Assembly: GCA_030280995.1 (NCBI GenBank)
Contig: JASXTE010000017.1
Location: 4,608,501 to 4,672,500, forward strand
Source of the DNA: Hemileia vastatrix
Lineage: Eukaryota; Basidiomycota; Pucciniomycetes; Pucciniales; Zaghouaniaceae
Reading direction: 5' to 3'
Length of the DNA: 64,000 nt
The notes under the pieces are model-generated. The model was not told where the DNA came from, made no database searches, and saw only the letters and a program-made list of their open reading frames with translations. Position numbers and translations under genes: made by a program. Shown here in pieces: positions 29,301-41,099 of this stretch (position 1 is its first letter; each line of letters starts with the position of its first letter).

Positions 29301-32300
29301 GGCGAGACAATGAAAGTTTCATTTCCTCTTTAACTAATCCCAGTTCATGTGACCCATGAGCAAAGGCCATAGGAAAAGATTTTATCAAGTTAATGATGGA
29401 ATCTTTATCCTCACCAGAAAGTTGTTTTCCAAAAGAAGCATTGTCAATGTCAGACATAAGGGAATGCATTTCCTTTGTAGATCTTCCTTTATATTGAACC
29501 ACAGAATTACATGCGTTCAATTCTGGTTTTAATAATTTTGTAGGGGAGGAAATTTTAAATTTTCTCTTCCCATTCATCCCCATTGTGAAACATTGGTTTG
29601 AAGGATCCAATTTTATGCCATACTTGGTTAAAATATCATTCCCTACAATAAACCAATTGCTCAAGTTATCATTTTTCATGACAACAAAATCACAAATAGC
29701 TCTTACAAAACCATGGTTATATTTAAAAAACACTGTGGCTTTGTATTTACCAATGGGGGACAAAACAGAGCCATACCCTCTCGAATTTTCAGAAATGATA
29801 GGCAAAAGTTTAGATTTATAGTCTTGATCTACTGAGGCAAGTGCTCTTTCAGATACTACACTTCCTCCAGCTCCAGAATCCAGAACAACTTCAATGCTGG
29901 TTCCATTGATCAAGACTGGTGCCTTAAGAGGGGCGATACCAATTGAGTTATCCTCAATGTTCTTTATGATCTCAGCATCCTCAACTGTAGATAAATCATT
30001 ATTATCAATGTCAATAGTATTTAAATAATGAATATCTTCTTCCAGCATAATGATTTCTTGTTGAGATTCATATGAAATATTGCTGGCACAATCACTTGAT
30101 GTATCATCCAGTGCCACTGTGTCATCAGCATGCTCCTCTGTTTTTTCTACAAGATTTATCTTCCTGTCACAAACATGGCCTTTCTGCCAAGGCTTGTTGC
30201 ACTTGAAGAAGGTGTTTGTTGCATACTTCTTTGGTGCAACAGGGGCAGAAGGTTTACCAACCTTTTCCAGAGGTTTTTGTTGGTAAGTGGAGGGTTTCTC
30301 CAAAGGGTTCCTAGGAATGAATCTTCTTGCATCATACTTATTTTTTAGAAGTATCTCATTGCAAGTATTAATGAAAGAAGAGGGTTCTTTGGAGAACTCA
30401 GTCCTAGCCACAATCAAGTCTCTCAGAGACATTGGTAATTTATAAAGGATCCTGTCCTTCCATAACTCAAACTCCATATTTGGGTCCATTGCCCTTAAGA
30501 TTTTTACAAGTTTCATTAAAAACTCAATAGGTTTATCAGTAGAAGAGCTATATCTAGTTTCCTCATACTGCCTTTGTTGAGCCATTCTGAACTTGGAGCC
30601 ACCAAATTGTGCTTTAAATAATTTCTTCCAATCCTCCCATGAGTAGTCATTCCCATCCAGGAGAACAGATTCATACCACATCAGGGCAACATTAGTGAAC
30701 AAAGAAATTAATTTGGACACAATTTCCTCATCTGGGAGTTTGTAAGAATTTTTTAAGTTATCAATTCTGCAAATAAATTGTTGCCAATCAGAGGAAGAAT
30801 CACCATCAAATGTTGGGTACTGGTCAGGTTTTGGCCAATTCTTTTGATTTGAAGGAGTCTCCTTAGTACTAGCTTGTTTCTGAGTAAGAAGCAGCTGTAA
30901 TTTCTCTAATTGTGCTGGAATCTCATTGTTTAATCCTTCTGTTTCATATCCTGGTGCATCATCAGTTTTTGATGGAAACTCAGTGTTATCAACAGGTATT
31001 TCTGGATCAATTTTTATTTTAGATTAACTAGCCACAGGTACTGGTTGAGCATCCTGCACTATATGTTCCTTCACAGAATTGTCAGAATATTTTTGGTCAT
31101 TTAACAATGAGTTCAATGTTTCTTCAATGGTTGTTAGTCTTGTTTTCATTCTTGGAAGACTAGATAAACTTTCATTGATAGTTGCAAAAGATAATTGATT
31201 TTTATGTTGAAAAGATGACAAATGGTCACTCAATCTTTTCAGATTTATCTTATCTATCTCTACCTCCTGGCAACAGGCAGATACAGTATCTTTTAGTTTA
31301 GACAAATCATTTTTTATATTTTGCCATAAAGCAATTTTCTTTTCATGGGTTGCTTTTTAATGAGACAATTCATCAGAGACTCTCTGTGCTTCACTTTTTA
31401 ATGCTTGATAACCCTGATCAGTTAACAAACTATTATATCTCTGAGTCAATTGCATATTGTTCATTATATGATTTTGCTTGGAAATAATATCTCTCAAGTG
31501 CTAATCATTAATTCTTGCTACATCTGGAGTGTTTCTCAATAAGGAAACTGAGTAACTTTCCAGACTCTCATAGAACTCAGGGTCAAGAGTTTCATCAATC
31601 ACAGCCATATCAGGATTAATAATTGAGGTAGAAATTAAAAGTAATGGATTAGATACATGAGATATCTGTCTACTATTCCCAGCCTCTATAGGTCTCAAGG
31701 TTTCATCCTGCCTTCCAGATTTACCTGAAGGAACAGAGTCAGCCACAAGAAAAGGCACTTGAGAATCAATAGAGGGATGTACCAGGGTTTGCTGGGTATC
31801 ACCATATTGGGCTTCCTTCTTCTTTTGCCTCCTTGATAAGGGTGGGGAGGAGTGGGGTTGGCCTGGGTGGGCCTTGATGGACCTAACTGAGGTAACTGAT
31901 GCTGATTTTGAGCCAAGTAGTCCCACTGTGTGTTGAGCGAGTCCCACTGCCACTTGGACACTTCCACCATCTCTTGGGATTGGGGAGCCAATTGTTGTTG
32001 ATCCCTGGGAGGAAGAGGTTTCCTTTTCTCTTGGAGAAAAGTATCTGTTCTTTTCCCCCTTTCTTCCAAGGCATCTACCCTTACCTTTAGTTTCAAGCTG
32101 TCTGTCTTTAACTCCTTTATGTGGGTTGACAGATTCTTTATCTGCTGGGACAACGGCATCTTTTTTATCTTGAAGCCTTTTGGAAGCTCTTCTGGTGGGT
32201 TTGTCCTGGGCTTCTGATCCTGAGTATTGTCCACTAGGATTTCTACTTCTTCCATTTCTACATCCTGTTTGGGGCAAGGATTTATTAGTTTGAGAAATTC

Positions 32301-32394
32301 TTCTTGTTAAAGGAGAACTTACAGAAGTAGGCTCACCATAATCAATTAAGTCTAGCTCTTCTTCACGTGCAGCAAAACCAATTTGATCAGTCAT
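26372..32394 (-). pseudogene. gag-pol polyprotein of element C (few stops, one frameshift)
   Basis: ATG at 32394 (MTDQIGFAAR) opens a frame that stays in register almost to the end. In-frame stops lie at about 31501, about 31356, 31024-31026, 28369-28371 and 28327-28329. A 1-nt shift occurs near 26525, after which the chromodomain-like tail continues to TAG at 26372. Domains are gag capsid-like region, zinc knuckle, protease VLDSGAGGSVVS, RT (YIDDII), RNase H, and integrase with an intact zinc site (CHDDILAGH ... CDSCQK), SDRDPKFTSEFW and HHPQTYGLAERM. The knuckle reads FFKCNKPWQKGHVC, so its first Cys is lost. The stop at 28369 is also present in element B. Confidence 0.93.
31695..32255 (-). 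CDS. Embedded +1-frame ORF within gag of element C (186 aa)
   Basis: The frame starts 139 nt after the gag ATG, in +1, exactly as in B, with G at -3 and +4. It reads PEELPKGFKIKKM, LSTHIKELKTDSLKLKVRVDALEE (heptad pattern), VSKWQWDSLNTQW and HPYQGGKRRRK. The second Trp of the WDW motif has become Ser. The overlapping gag frame is open over the same interval, so the conservation alone does not prove expression. Same caveats as for B. Confidence 0.55.
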   Translation of the reverse strand: MEEVEILVDNTQDQKPRTNPPEELPKGFKIKKMPLSQQIKNLSTHIKELKTDSLKLKVRVDALEERGKRTDTFLQEKRKPLPPRDQQQLAPQSQEMVEVSKWQWDSLNTQWDYLAQNQHQLPQLGPSRPTQANPTPPHPYQGGKRRRKPNMVIPSKPWYIPLLILKCLFLWLTLFLQVNLEGRMKP

Positions 32395-32406
32395 TTTAAG
32401 ATTCCA

Positions 32407-33461
32407 CTGAAATGAAGGAAAGAAACAAAATTAATTAGTCTTTATTTCTAATTTTTATTTAACAGAAATATAATAAAAATAATAAAAAAATCTTTTTAGG
32501 ATAAAAATCAACTTAAATAAAATTAATAAAAAAAATTTAAAACCAGGATAATACAATCAACTGTAGAAATAAATTAGAATTTCTATTAATTTTTTATTTT
32601 CAGGATTTAAATCAACTAATTTATTACCAGGATTTATTGTCAACTGAAATAATCAAATATGAATCTTTATTAATTAAAAAAAATTTATTTTAACTGATCA
32701 CTTAACTATGAGGACTTAATTTTAACTGAAGTAATTAAATATGAAGTTTTATTTTAAAATTTTATTACTGATCACTTAACTACCAGGACTTAATGTCAAC
32801 TGAAGTAATTAAATGTGAGTTTTATTAATTAAAAAAGATTTATTGGATTACCAGGACTCAAAGTCAACTGAAGTAATTAAATGTGAATTATTTATTGATA
32901 AAAAAATATTATTGTCAGGACAAATTGTCAACTGGAACAATTAAAATTTAAATTAATCAGGACAAATGTCAACTGAAAAATTATAATGATTATTTTATTA
33001 ATAATAAAAAAAAATATTATTGTCAGGACAATTTGTCAACTGGAACAATTAAAATTCAATTAATCAGGACAATTGTCAACTGAAAAATGATAATTAATAT
33101 TAAAATATATTTATTTTATTACTCCTGGGACTAAGAACAGTTATTGCTCTATTATGGTCAACCAGGAAAAATAAAAAAAATATAATAATAAAATTAAATT
33201 CCAAATTACCAGACACCTCCCCCTGCAAAATGAGCAAATTAATGCCACTTACAGAGTGCTGAGTAAAAGGAAATACGTAGAAAATGAAGAGTGAAGAGTA
33301 ACCCACAAATAGTAATAACAATAATTACCACGATATATACGATCTTTATTCAGTATATGAACTTAAATTTTGGAGCGCGGTTCGATTCCCGTTCGCAGCA
33401 AAAAATTTTTATCACGTGACATATGACGTTTGTCGTTTTCTCGCCTCCACTTGTCCTTTAC
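32407..33461 (-). other. Probable leader intron of element C
   Basis: Donor CCT|GTAAAG at 33461 and acceptor TTTCTTTCCTTCATTTCAG ending at 32407 are on the minus strand, with GACTAAT upstream. Both sites correspond in position to those of element B. Inferred from motifs. Confidence 0.42.
32500..33180 (-). repeat. Tandem CAACTG-containing repeats in the leader of element C
   Basis: About ten degenerate units carry CAGGACTTAATGTCAACTG or the variant CAGGACAATTTGTCAACTGG. The last variant block is duplicated relative to B (near 32925 and 33020). Confidence 0.8.
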
Positions 33462-33525
33462 AGGTACTTGTACGCCTATGGTCCCCTCGATTACGCCTCA
33501 AGTAACCTTGCGCCCTCAATATTTC

Positions 33526-33538
33526 AGAAAGGATCCCA
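33526..33538 (-). promoter_or_regulatory. Primer-binding site of element C
   Basis: Two bases after the 5' LTR the minus strand reads TGGGATCCTTTCT. The TGG start and offset match B and D, but the next bases differ (GATCC versus GGGCC), which suggests a different primer tRNA or mutation. Confidence 0.55.
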
Positions 33539-33540
33539 AT

Positions 33541-34355
33541 TGTCAAGGTTCACTTTTGGTCTAGAAGCTTTGGTACGGTGTTATATGAAGTTTTTAAGGA
33601 TTTATTTGACTCTCAATAATTAGGTACGTATTTCTTAATCAAAGAAGATTCTTTTACTCAATAATAAGAGGTAGATTTAAATATTTATATAAGTTATAGA
33701 TTAGAACTACGTCCTTGTAAATACTAAAGATATAAAATATAAGAAATAAGTGTTTAACTTTTGTAGTTGTAGTAATAAGTGAGTTGGTAAAAAGAATGAT
33801 TAAAAGACAACGAAAAGAGAGGCCTTTTATAGGCAAAGGAGAGACAAAGCACAGCAATCAAATTCTAAAAACAGTAGTAAGAGAGAGAGAAAAGAACATT
33901 CCAGAAAGAGTATTTCAAATAATAAAGTTATTCTAAAAAGAAGGCGTGAAAAAGATGTATTTACAGAGTATGTCAGAAATATATCAATATATTTAATATT
34001 TACTGTAGAAGTCAATCCTAAATAAGAAATTTGAATTTTTTGTATATATTTAAAATTATTTGAATATTTAAATCTTATTTTATCTTAATATCTATTTTTT
34101 AATATAAAATTTCATTTTTTTCCACCCTGTCAAATGAGCACGGTGTTAGAGAAAAATATAAGGGACAAAATTATATTTTTAATTTTAATTATTTATTTAA
34201 TTTTTTAATTTTAACATTCTGTAATTAGTTAATTTATTATAACTAATTTTAATGTAACTAAATTATAATTAAATATTAATTAAAATGATAAGGTGCGGCT
34301 TCATCCCCTAAATAATTAATTATTTCACTGGGTAAGTCTAGTAGCCTGGCTGACA
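33541..34355 (-). repeat. 5' LTR of element C
   Basis: This is the 815-bp partner of 25522-26336. The minus-strand TATA motif is near 33821-33836. The right target duplication AAACT follows. Confidence 0.93.
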
Positions 34356-34360
34356 AAACT

Positions 34361-36431
34361 AGTAAATAAAGGACTCAGAAATTTTTTTCTGTTACTCAAT
34401 AGACTATTGTAAATATATTGAGGCAGATAAATTATTAAATTTTCTTAAATTTGGAGTTATTACAGTCAATTATCCAGTTATATATAGTAATCACAAAACA
34501 AGAAATGAAGCTAAATGGATATATATGTAGATAGATCTTTTCTTCAAAATTTACTTGAATTTTTTAATTTAATTCAAAGATATTTTTAATTTAACCAACA
34601 TATTTTACTATTGCATTTAAAAATAAATATAATAAATTCATAAAATACATAAGTTCAATTGTTTAAAATTTCATTTAATGTTTTGTTTTAGTTTTCAACC
34701 TTTTGCTACAATTTTCAAATTATATTATTTATATATATCATGTATACTTATCAGAAGCATAATTTCAATCCTTGTGTAAAAAATTAAAACAAAATAGTAT
34801 TTCATTACCAATTATTTTATTATATTACTTTCTTAGTCTTAAAGTGTATTATAAATAAAAAATATTAAATAAAGATGTACAAAATATAAGTTTAAGTACA
34901 AAAATATCAATAAAAGATAATTATCAATCATTTTTCTTATTAGCAGAAAAGAGCTGTAGATTGATGGGGTGGACTCTGATCTCTTGAAGAATAGAGTACA
35001 CTCTCCATTTTTTTGCTACCTCAATTTAAAAACTTGCAATCTCTCCACACAAAGTTTTCCACCTTGTCATTTCTCTCAATTCTATTACCACCCCCAAACT
35101 TTTATTGCCCTCCTGATACAATTGATACTCCCTTTAAGCTTTAAAATCTAACTTTAAGCCCTCCTCACAAGTCCCCCCCTCTCTATTTTCACTTTTAACA
35201 CAACTCTGCCCCTTTTGCTACCATCCTCATCCCTCACCACTCCTTTCTTGCCTCTTCCTACCCTACCCGACCCCTTTCAACCTTACCCTATCTATTTTTG
35301 CCTCATCTCCACCCCACTCCTTCTATAACTAATTGAAATACTTTTGCTTTCAACCCCAATTTTTTAAATCTTTAACCCAGGAATTCCCCACCCCAGCCCA
35401 ATTGACCCATTCAATTTTCATCCAACCCCTATGGCTTTCCAAATAACCCCCTTTTCAAGCTATAGAGTAAAAGGGGTTAGAAGGGGAGAAAAAGGAGTGA
35501 TATCTAGAAATTTGGGGTGAGAAGTGGTGAAGAGGGGAATAAATAGGGCTTTAAGGGGAGCAAAATAAGTTGGTAGGGGTGTAATGGGATGATTAGGGGT
35601 GGAGAAGGGGGAATAAAGGCTTGGGATGGGACAGTTCTTAGTAGACTTAAATAAAATGTAAGAGGGAAAAAATGTTAGATGGGAGAAGAATGAGATTTAA
35701 AGTTTGAGGGAGGAAATTACTTGTAAGGATCATTTTGAAACAATGTAAGCACAGAATTTACAAAATATATTTAGAGACTTTGATATCATAATGGCATGAA
35801 ACATCCCAAAAAAAACTCAAAAATATTTTTCAATATTTATTAATCATAGATTTTATTCTAATAAAAATTGGATTTTTTATTCTTTTAATATAATGAAGAT
35901 CATGATAAGCTATATTTTTAATAGAATTGGAAAAATTTCCTGTTTTAATTTATATAAATATGGGATGTAAATCAATCTTGCAAATTGTTCTATTGAATAA
36001 ATTTAATGTTAAATTATTTTGAAAATTGTTTCAACTTCCACAAATTTTTTGAAAATGGATAAATAAATAATAATATTGATTGATATAATGAGAAAAGGCT
36101 TATATTTCTTAATTTTTTACTGATAAAAATTTAATGAAATAAACAAAATTCAATAAGTATTTCTTAATGAATAATTTCTTAGAATATTAAATGTTTTATC
36201 TATATATTAATAGGTTTAATACCCTGTAAATTTTTGTGAAATCTCTTATAACTCAAAGTATCTGAGAGTTTCATTAGATTCAAAAAAGGAAAAATATTTT
36301 ACAATTTTTCAAAATCTTATGAGGCCACAAGGCTAGATTGATAGTGGGGCTCATTTATTTTTTTATCCCTTCAACAAATAATTTAATTCAAGTATTAATA
36401 TTTTTTGAACTATTAATAAACTGTGGCTCAA
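34361..36431. other. Intergenic DNA with a pyrimidine-to-purine switch block
   Basis: No gene is recognised. About 35085-35455 is rich in C-runs on the plus strand. About 35460-35640 is rich in G-runs, so strand composition flips near 35460. Similar C-rich or G-rich blocks occur in gene units II (40440-40560, 42420-42800) and III (48480-48590), so this may be a relic of the same unit. Confidence 0.5.
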
Positions 36432-36684
36432 TCACTATGCAATATAGGGGGTGGACTTTCTAGCAAGTCCCCAACCTGAACTCAGATGGAACTCAGACTG
36501 AACTTATATTAAACGCATTCTGAACTCTACATGAACACACACCTAAAACTGTTCTGCTGAGTGGTGTCCTTCCCTGATTATATGGTTCCTTTGTCAATAT
36601 TTCAATGTTTGTTCAATATTTGGTGAGTTTGGGTCCAAGGTTGCGGACTCGCTAGCAAGTCCTCCCCCCATATTGTGTGGTGAA
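36432..36684. mobile_element. MITE-like repeat with terminal inverted repeats (253 bp)
   Basis: The left end TCACTATGCAATATAGGGGG is followed by GGACTTTCTAGCAAGTCC. It is matched in inverted form by the right end, GGACTCGCTAGCAAGTCC then CCCCCCATATTGTGTGGTGA. Partial copies occur near 14690-14740 and 36790-36840. No coding capacity is seen and the target duplication is not clear. Confidence 0.55.
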
Positions 36685-36839
36685 TGAAGGCTCAAATTAG
36701 TTTCAAGGTTTTTTCAAACTAAATTCACTATTTCTCCATGATTGTTTCATCACTGCCTCAAAGTGTGATCAATTATATATAAATTAGGGTTCAAGGTTTC
36801 AGACTTTCTAGCAAGTTGGCCCCCCATATTGCATGGTGA

Positions 36840-37640
36840 TACTGACTCTAATTTTTAAAATTGCACAAAAACCTAAAAAGTGATTATGGAAATTCCAACA
36901 AGAGAGATAAAAGCCTAGATAGAAATAAGATTAGAGTCTCAGAAGCCTTATTATCTAATTATGCAATATGAAAACATGAAATAAATTAAGTGGAATTCAG
37001 AAAAAAAGGCTCAACTTTATACTTTAAAATCTCAGCAACTACTGAACCTAATTCAAACCTTTTTGTGTGAAGTGAATTATAGGCTTCAAAAGTATCTTAA
37101 GCTAAAAGTACACTAGATTTTAATAAAACTTGCCCTAATACTGATTCTTTTTTTCTAAATTGCACAAAAAAATTGAAAAATGAGGATGAAAATTCCAACA
37201 AGAGGTAGATAAAAGCCCTAGATAATCATAAGATAAGAGTTTCAGAAGTCTTATTCTCTAATTATGAAGCATAAAAACATGAAATAAATTAAGTGAAATT
37301 CCAAAAAAAAGGCTCAAATTTAAAGGACGAAATCTCAGAAACTACTCAACCTAATTCAAACCTGTCTGTGGGAAATGAAGATAGGCTTCAGAAGAATCTT
37401 CAGTTAAAGAACATGAGACTTAAATAAACCTAACCCTAATTTTCTATATAAAAAAATTAAAGAAAAAAAAGTGAAATTTGGAAAAAAAGGCTTAATTTAA
37501 AGGTCAATATCTCAGAAATAACTGAACTAAATTCAAATATGTTTGTAGGAAATGAACAATAGCCTTCAGAAAAATCTTCAGTTTAAAAGGACTTCAGATT
37601 TGAATAAACCTAACGCTAATTAAAAGTTTGATTTTAAAAA
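36840..37640. repeat. Imperfect tandem repeats
   Basis: Three diverged blocks contain CTCAG(C/A)AACTACT.AACC.AATTCAAA, beginning near 37031, 37333 and 37511. They are followed by GGCTTCAGAAG.ATCTTCAG and AATAAACCTAACCCTAAT. A fourth diverged copy is at about 14560-14690. Function is unknown. Confidence 0.65.
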
Positions 37641-37680
37641 ATTTTCAAAAAATTGAAAAGTGATAATGAAAAAAATAATA

Positions 37681-37810
37681 GAGGGTGTCAGTTCTGGCAA
37701 ATCCGCACTTAACTTAAGTGCGGATTTCAAACCAAATCAACACTTAATACTTGCAAAAAAGTCACTTATTTCAAAAATGGGTGTCAGTTATGACCTCAAA
37801 TCAGCACTTT
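37681..37810. repeat. Left terminal inverted repeat with internal hairpin
   Basis: After the terminal GGGTGTCAG lies a near-perfect palindrome at 37699-37727 with 14-base arms AAATCCGCACTTAA around one central base. A further AAATCAGCACTT follows near 37798. The repeated AAATCCGCACTT motif is a candidate transposase-binding site. Confidence 0.7.
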
Positions 37811-38035
37811 TTTCCCCTTTTTTTCACAACCACATGTTGGCCACAAAAAATCCCTTCCTTTCTTACCCCATCCCTTTCACATGTGACACACTGACCTTCC
37901 TCGCTACCTAACCATCAATCCTTGGCACACACCCCTTCATGACATTTTCAACATTTTGACCAGGGATGTATACATTCTTTTTTACTTATTTCTTCTACCT
38001 CTTAATCTTTTTTCTTGTTATGTGCCAGTTTCATA

Positions 38036-39300
38036 ATGCCTCTCAGACATTCCAAATCTCAAAAGGTAACTCAAAAATCTGCTTCATCACAAAAGTCTCC
38101 TCGTAAAGCAAGCCCTACACCTGAAAATAAAAGTCAGGTTCAGGTCAGCTTAAAAAGGATGATTATCTCATCACAATCAACCTCCTTAAAATAAAATCAA
38201 ATTTTGAAGTATGTTTTGGATGTGAAAAGTCCACTCGTATTGGACGTCCACCTTCTTCAAAGGTTAATGGCTACTTATTGATGGCCAATGAAGTAAGGAA
38301 GAAAACAAGGGGGAGAATTGATATCAATACTAAAAAAATGAAGGAGAGATTTAAGAGTTACCAATCAAAATATAAAAAGGCTCATCATGCTGCAAATGAA
38401 CCTGGCTTTGGTATTGGCGATGATGATTTGGAGATTGGAATTACTACTGTTTCCGAAAAGCTCAATGTCATGTGTCCTTTCTATGAGGAAATGGATAATC
38501 TTTTTGGCTCCTGAGTTGATGTAAACCCTTGGTTTCTACACAATAATACTAAGGATATACCCTCTGGATCTCAACCATCAATTAATCCTCCTGAAATACC
38601 TGTACATCAACAAGATCAATCCCCTCCACCTTCTAACCATAGTTAAGCTGAAGATGATCCCAACTATCAAGCAGAACAATTATATCGCAGCAGATCTGAA
38701 TCCTCAGAGGCCCAAAATTTAAATGTATGTTTACTTTTTGTTTTTTCTTCAATTCCTCTATGAATTTCTCTTTCATTCTAGTCTCCTCCTACTCAAACTC
38801 AATCTCCATTAAATAATCTTGATTCTGGAAATGTGAATCCCACTTTAGAAGCTGCTTTAGATGAACTTCCTGAAGCCTCTTGCTCAAGCTCCAAACTAAA
38901 GTGTCGAGCCTCAACTTCAATGAACTTGAACCATCTATTAAAATGTGGTAATACTTCAACAAGCTCATTTGGCTCCCTTGAGGATTATTTTGAAAAAAAA
39001 GATATAAGTAAGATTTGTTTACTATATATCTTAATCATTAACTCATTTATTTATTTATTTCAATTTAATTTTCTCAGCAAAATCAACTATTGCGAAAAAT
39101 GCCCTTGACTTTGAGAAGATGAAGTTTGATCATATGCTAAGGAAAGATCAGCAAGCCTTATATTTGGAAGAAAAAAAAAATTGAGGCAGAGCAGATGGAA
39201 AGAGTAAATGACCTTCAATTTCAAAGAGAAGACCTTCAATTTCAAAGAGAAATGGCTACTTGTGATTTGGAAAAACAAGAGTTTTTAAAAAAAAGATTTC
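38036..39300 (+). pseudogene. NAM/Myb-like rust gene family member (unit II) with two introns
   Basis: ATG at 38036 (MPLRHSKSQK) starts a basic N-terminus. After a 1-nt shift near 38150 it reads KDDYLITINLL, CFGCEKSTRIGRPPSSKVNGY and LLMANEVRKKTRGRIDINTKKMKERFKSYQ, then TTVSEKLNVMCPFYEEMDNLFGS and a TGA at 38512. Coding similarity continues past the stop. Introns are supported at 38725-38781 (GTATGT...TAG) and 39008-39077 (GTAAGA...CAG). The C-terminus is coiled coil (DFEKMKFDHMLRKDQQ) and is frameshifted at a poly-A near 39175. I know this family from rust genomes, often annotated as NAM-associated. It may be the DNA-binding partner of a TIR transposase. This copy is broken. Confidence 0.7.
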
Positions 39301-39399
39301 ATTATGGAATGTGTAAAAAATGGCCAATTATACTAAAAATTTTCTATCTTTACTTTCAAGTCAATAAGTTTGCTTATCTAAATACTTCTAAGTCAATAA

Positions 39400-39947
39400 A
39401 ATTCAATATCTCTTTTGAAAATTTGGCAATACATCCCCTTGAATTTTATTGAAACTAGGGGTGGGTACCACCAAATTTTTCTAAGTCATAAATTTCACAT
39501 GTCAGATTTAAAAAATTGGAAATACCCTCCCATGAATTTTATTGAAACAAGGGGTGGGTACCACCAAATTTTTCTAAGTCATCAATTTCACATGTCAGAA
39601 TTAAAAAATTGTCAATACCCTCCCCTGCATTTTATTGAAGTAAAGGGTGAAAGTCATCAAAATTTAATATAATTACATAAATTAATTAATATATAAATAA
39701 GATATGTAACATTTACTACTTTTAAAGTAATGACAATTCCTCATTCCAAAATGAAGATCAAGTCTAGAAACTAGGTTTGGGACTTTCCACAGGTATAGGC
39801 TAGAGGAACCCCATGAAACAAATTAATGTTATCATGATTACCTTTTATACAACACATGGTCGTTGGCCCATTACTTTAATTTCATAAATTTAAATATCAT
39901 ATTTATTTATTAAAAATTTATGGAAGAATATTAAATATTTGGTGGCT
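39400..39947. repeat. Repeat body of gene unit II
   Basis: Tandem blocks of about 100 bp (near 39420, 39520 and 39610) contain CCCCTGAATTTTATTGAA-like and GGGGTGGGTACCACCAAATTTT sequences. They match 13850-13980 and 46690-46820. They lie between the convergent gene ends. Confidence 0.65.
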
Positions 39948-40265
39948 CTACAAATCCCCATACTTTTTAGATCTACCTAAAGAATTTTTAAATTTATTAC
40001 CTTTTTCTTCTTTTTTTAACTTGTTTATTTGTTGGATTAACTTTTGACTGATCTGGAAAGAGCAACCAAAATGCGTGAAGTCTTGAAAAGATTCCAAACC
40101 TGGAGGAGCCTTTGTGTTTTGGTGATTATTGTAAGAAGAATTCCAAACTGTTTCGATGATTCCATTTCCCAATCCAAAATTGATTATACATCTATGATCC
40201 GGGAAATATAATCCATGTCCTTTAATTTTTGCGGTGAATCTGAAGTTAAAGACATGTGTTTTTCT
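39948..40265 (-). pseudogene. Tet-like 2OG-Fe(II) oxygenase, C-terminal fragment (unit II)
   Basis: The minus strand reads KIKGHGLYFPDHRCIINFGLGNGIIETVWNSS, YNNHQNTKAPPG, then FTHFGCSFQISQKL and a lysine-rich tail ending at 39948. This is the last part of the double-stranded beta-helix domain of the TET/JBP-like family expanded in basidiomycetes. NHQ carries the distal iron-binding His. The position normally held by the 2-oxoglutarate-binding Arg is His here (FTHFG). Upstream exons are missing or unrecognisable. The family includes DNA 5-methylcytosine oxidising enzymes; this fragment is not functional. Confidence 0.6.
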
Positions 40266-41099
40266 ACATCAAAATTTGTTACTTTTCAAATACCCAAAAT
40301 TATACATTTAAAAAAAACTCACTTAATTTAAATTAAAAAAAAATTCCTCAAAAGACAAATAAGAATTTTTTTTATTTCACTTGAACTTGACAATTTTTTT
40401 TTAAAATTTCTGAAAAAAAAACAAAAAAAATTAAAAAAAGCTGTGAATTTTTTTTATCCCTTCCCCAATCCCCCGTCCCCCGTCCCACATCCCCAAAACC
40501 CTTGTACAAACCCCCTTCAACCTCCCCGAATCCCCCCTCAGATCCCCCCCAATATACCTGTTGTTAATTGAATGATTATCAGCACCTATGCAGCCAGAGC
40601 TGATTTTAGAGAAGCAGCACTACATATATCAAACAAATAATGTAACTAACATAAGCACATCATTCTGTATAACAAAGATTAAGCTTAAAATTTGAAAAAG
40701 TGTACAATTTTTTGTTTTTGGGTTTATGAAGACTATTGCCACTGCCACTAGCATTTGTGCTAGTTCTAGTCGCAGGCAGAAGTAAAGGAGGCATAGAATG
40801 AGATTATGAAGGTGAGAAATTGATAGGCTTGTTATAGGAGAGACATTATTTCTTAGGTGAACATTTTGAAAGAGATGTCTGACCATCTCGTTTCTTTTTC
40901 AATGCCACCACTGGGGGAGTTTCTGATCCATCAGGCAGATAAGGCGGTAATGATTGAGGAGGAGGCGCAGGAAGGAAATCAGAATTGGGGGATGATATAT
41001 GATGATGATGATGATGTTGATTTTGATGAGGAGGAGGTTTGGGGGATGAGGAGTAAAGCTGGAGACTCGACTGAATTGCTGAATTGCTGATGTGGGAGA
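40266..41099. other. Region between oxygenase and kinase relics
   Basis: A poly-A/T stretch is followed by a C-run block at 40440-40560 resembling 48480-48590. Low-complexity GATGATGAT repeats at about 40985-41150 encode Ser/His/Asp-rich frames in several registers. These belong to the disordered tail of the kinase relic or are simple sequence. No independent gene is supported. Confidence 0.5.

Larger units (their letters stand above)
25522..34355 (-). mobile_element. Ty3/gypsy element C (chromovirus), full-length, recently broken
   Basis: The 8834-bp element has 815-bp LTRs on both sides and a perfect target duplication AAACT (25517-25521, 34356-34360). By eye about nine LTR differences are visible, so it is younger than B. 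Layout matches B: primer-binding site, leader of about 1.1 kb with CAACTG repeats, gag-pol with a few in-frame stops, polypurine tract. Its LTR is a related but distinct subfamily to that of B, while the internal region is very close. Confidence 0.95.
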
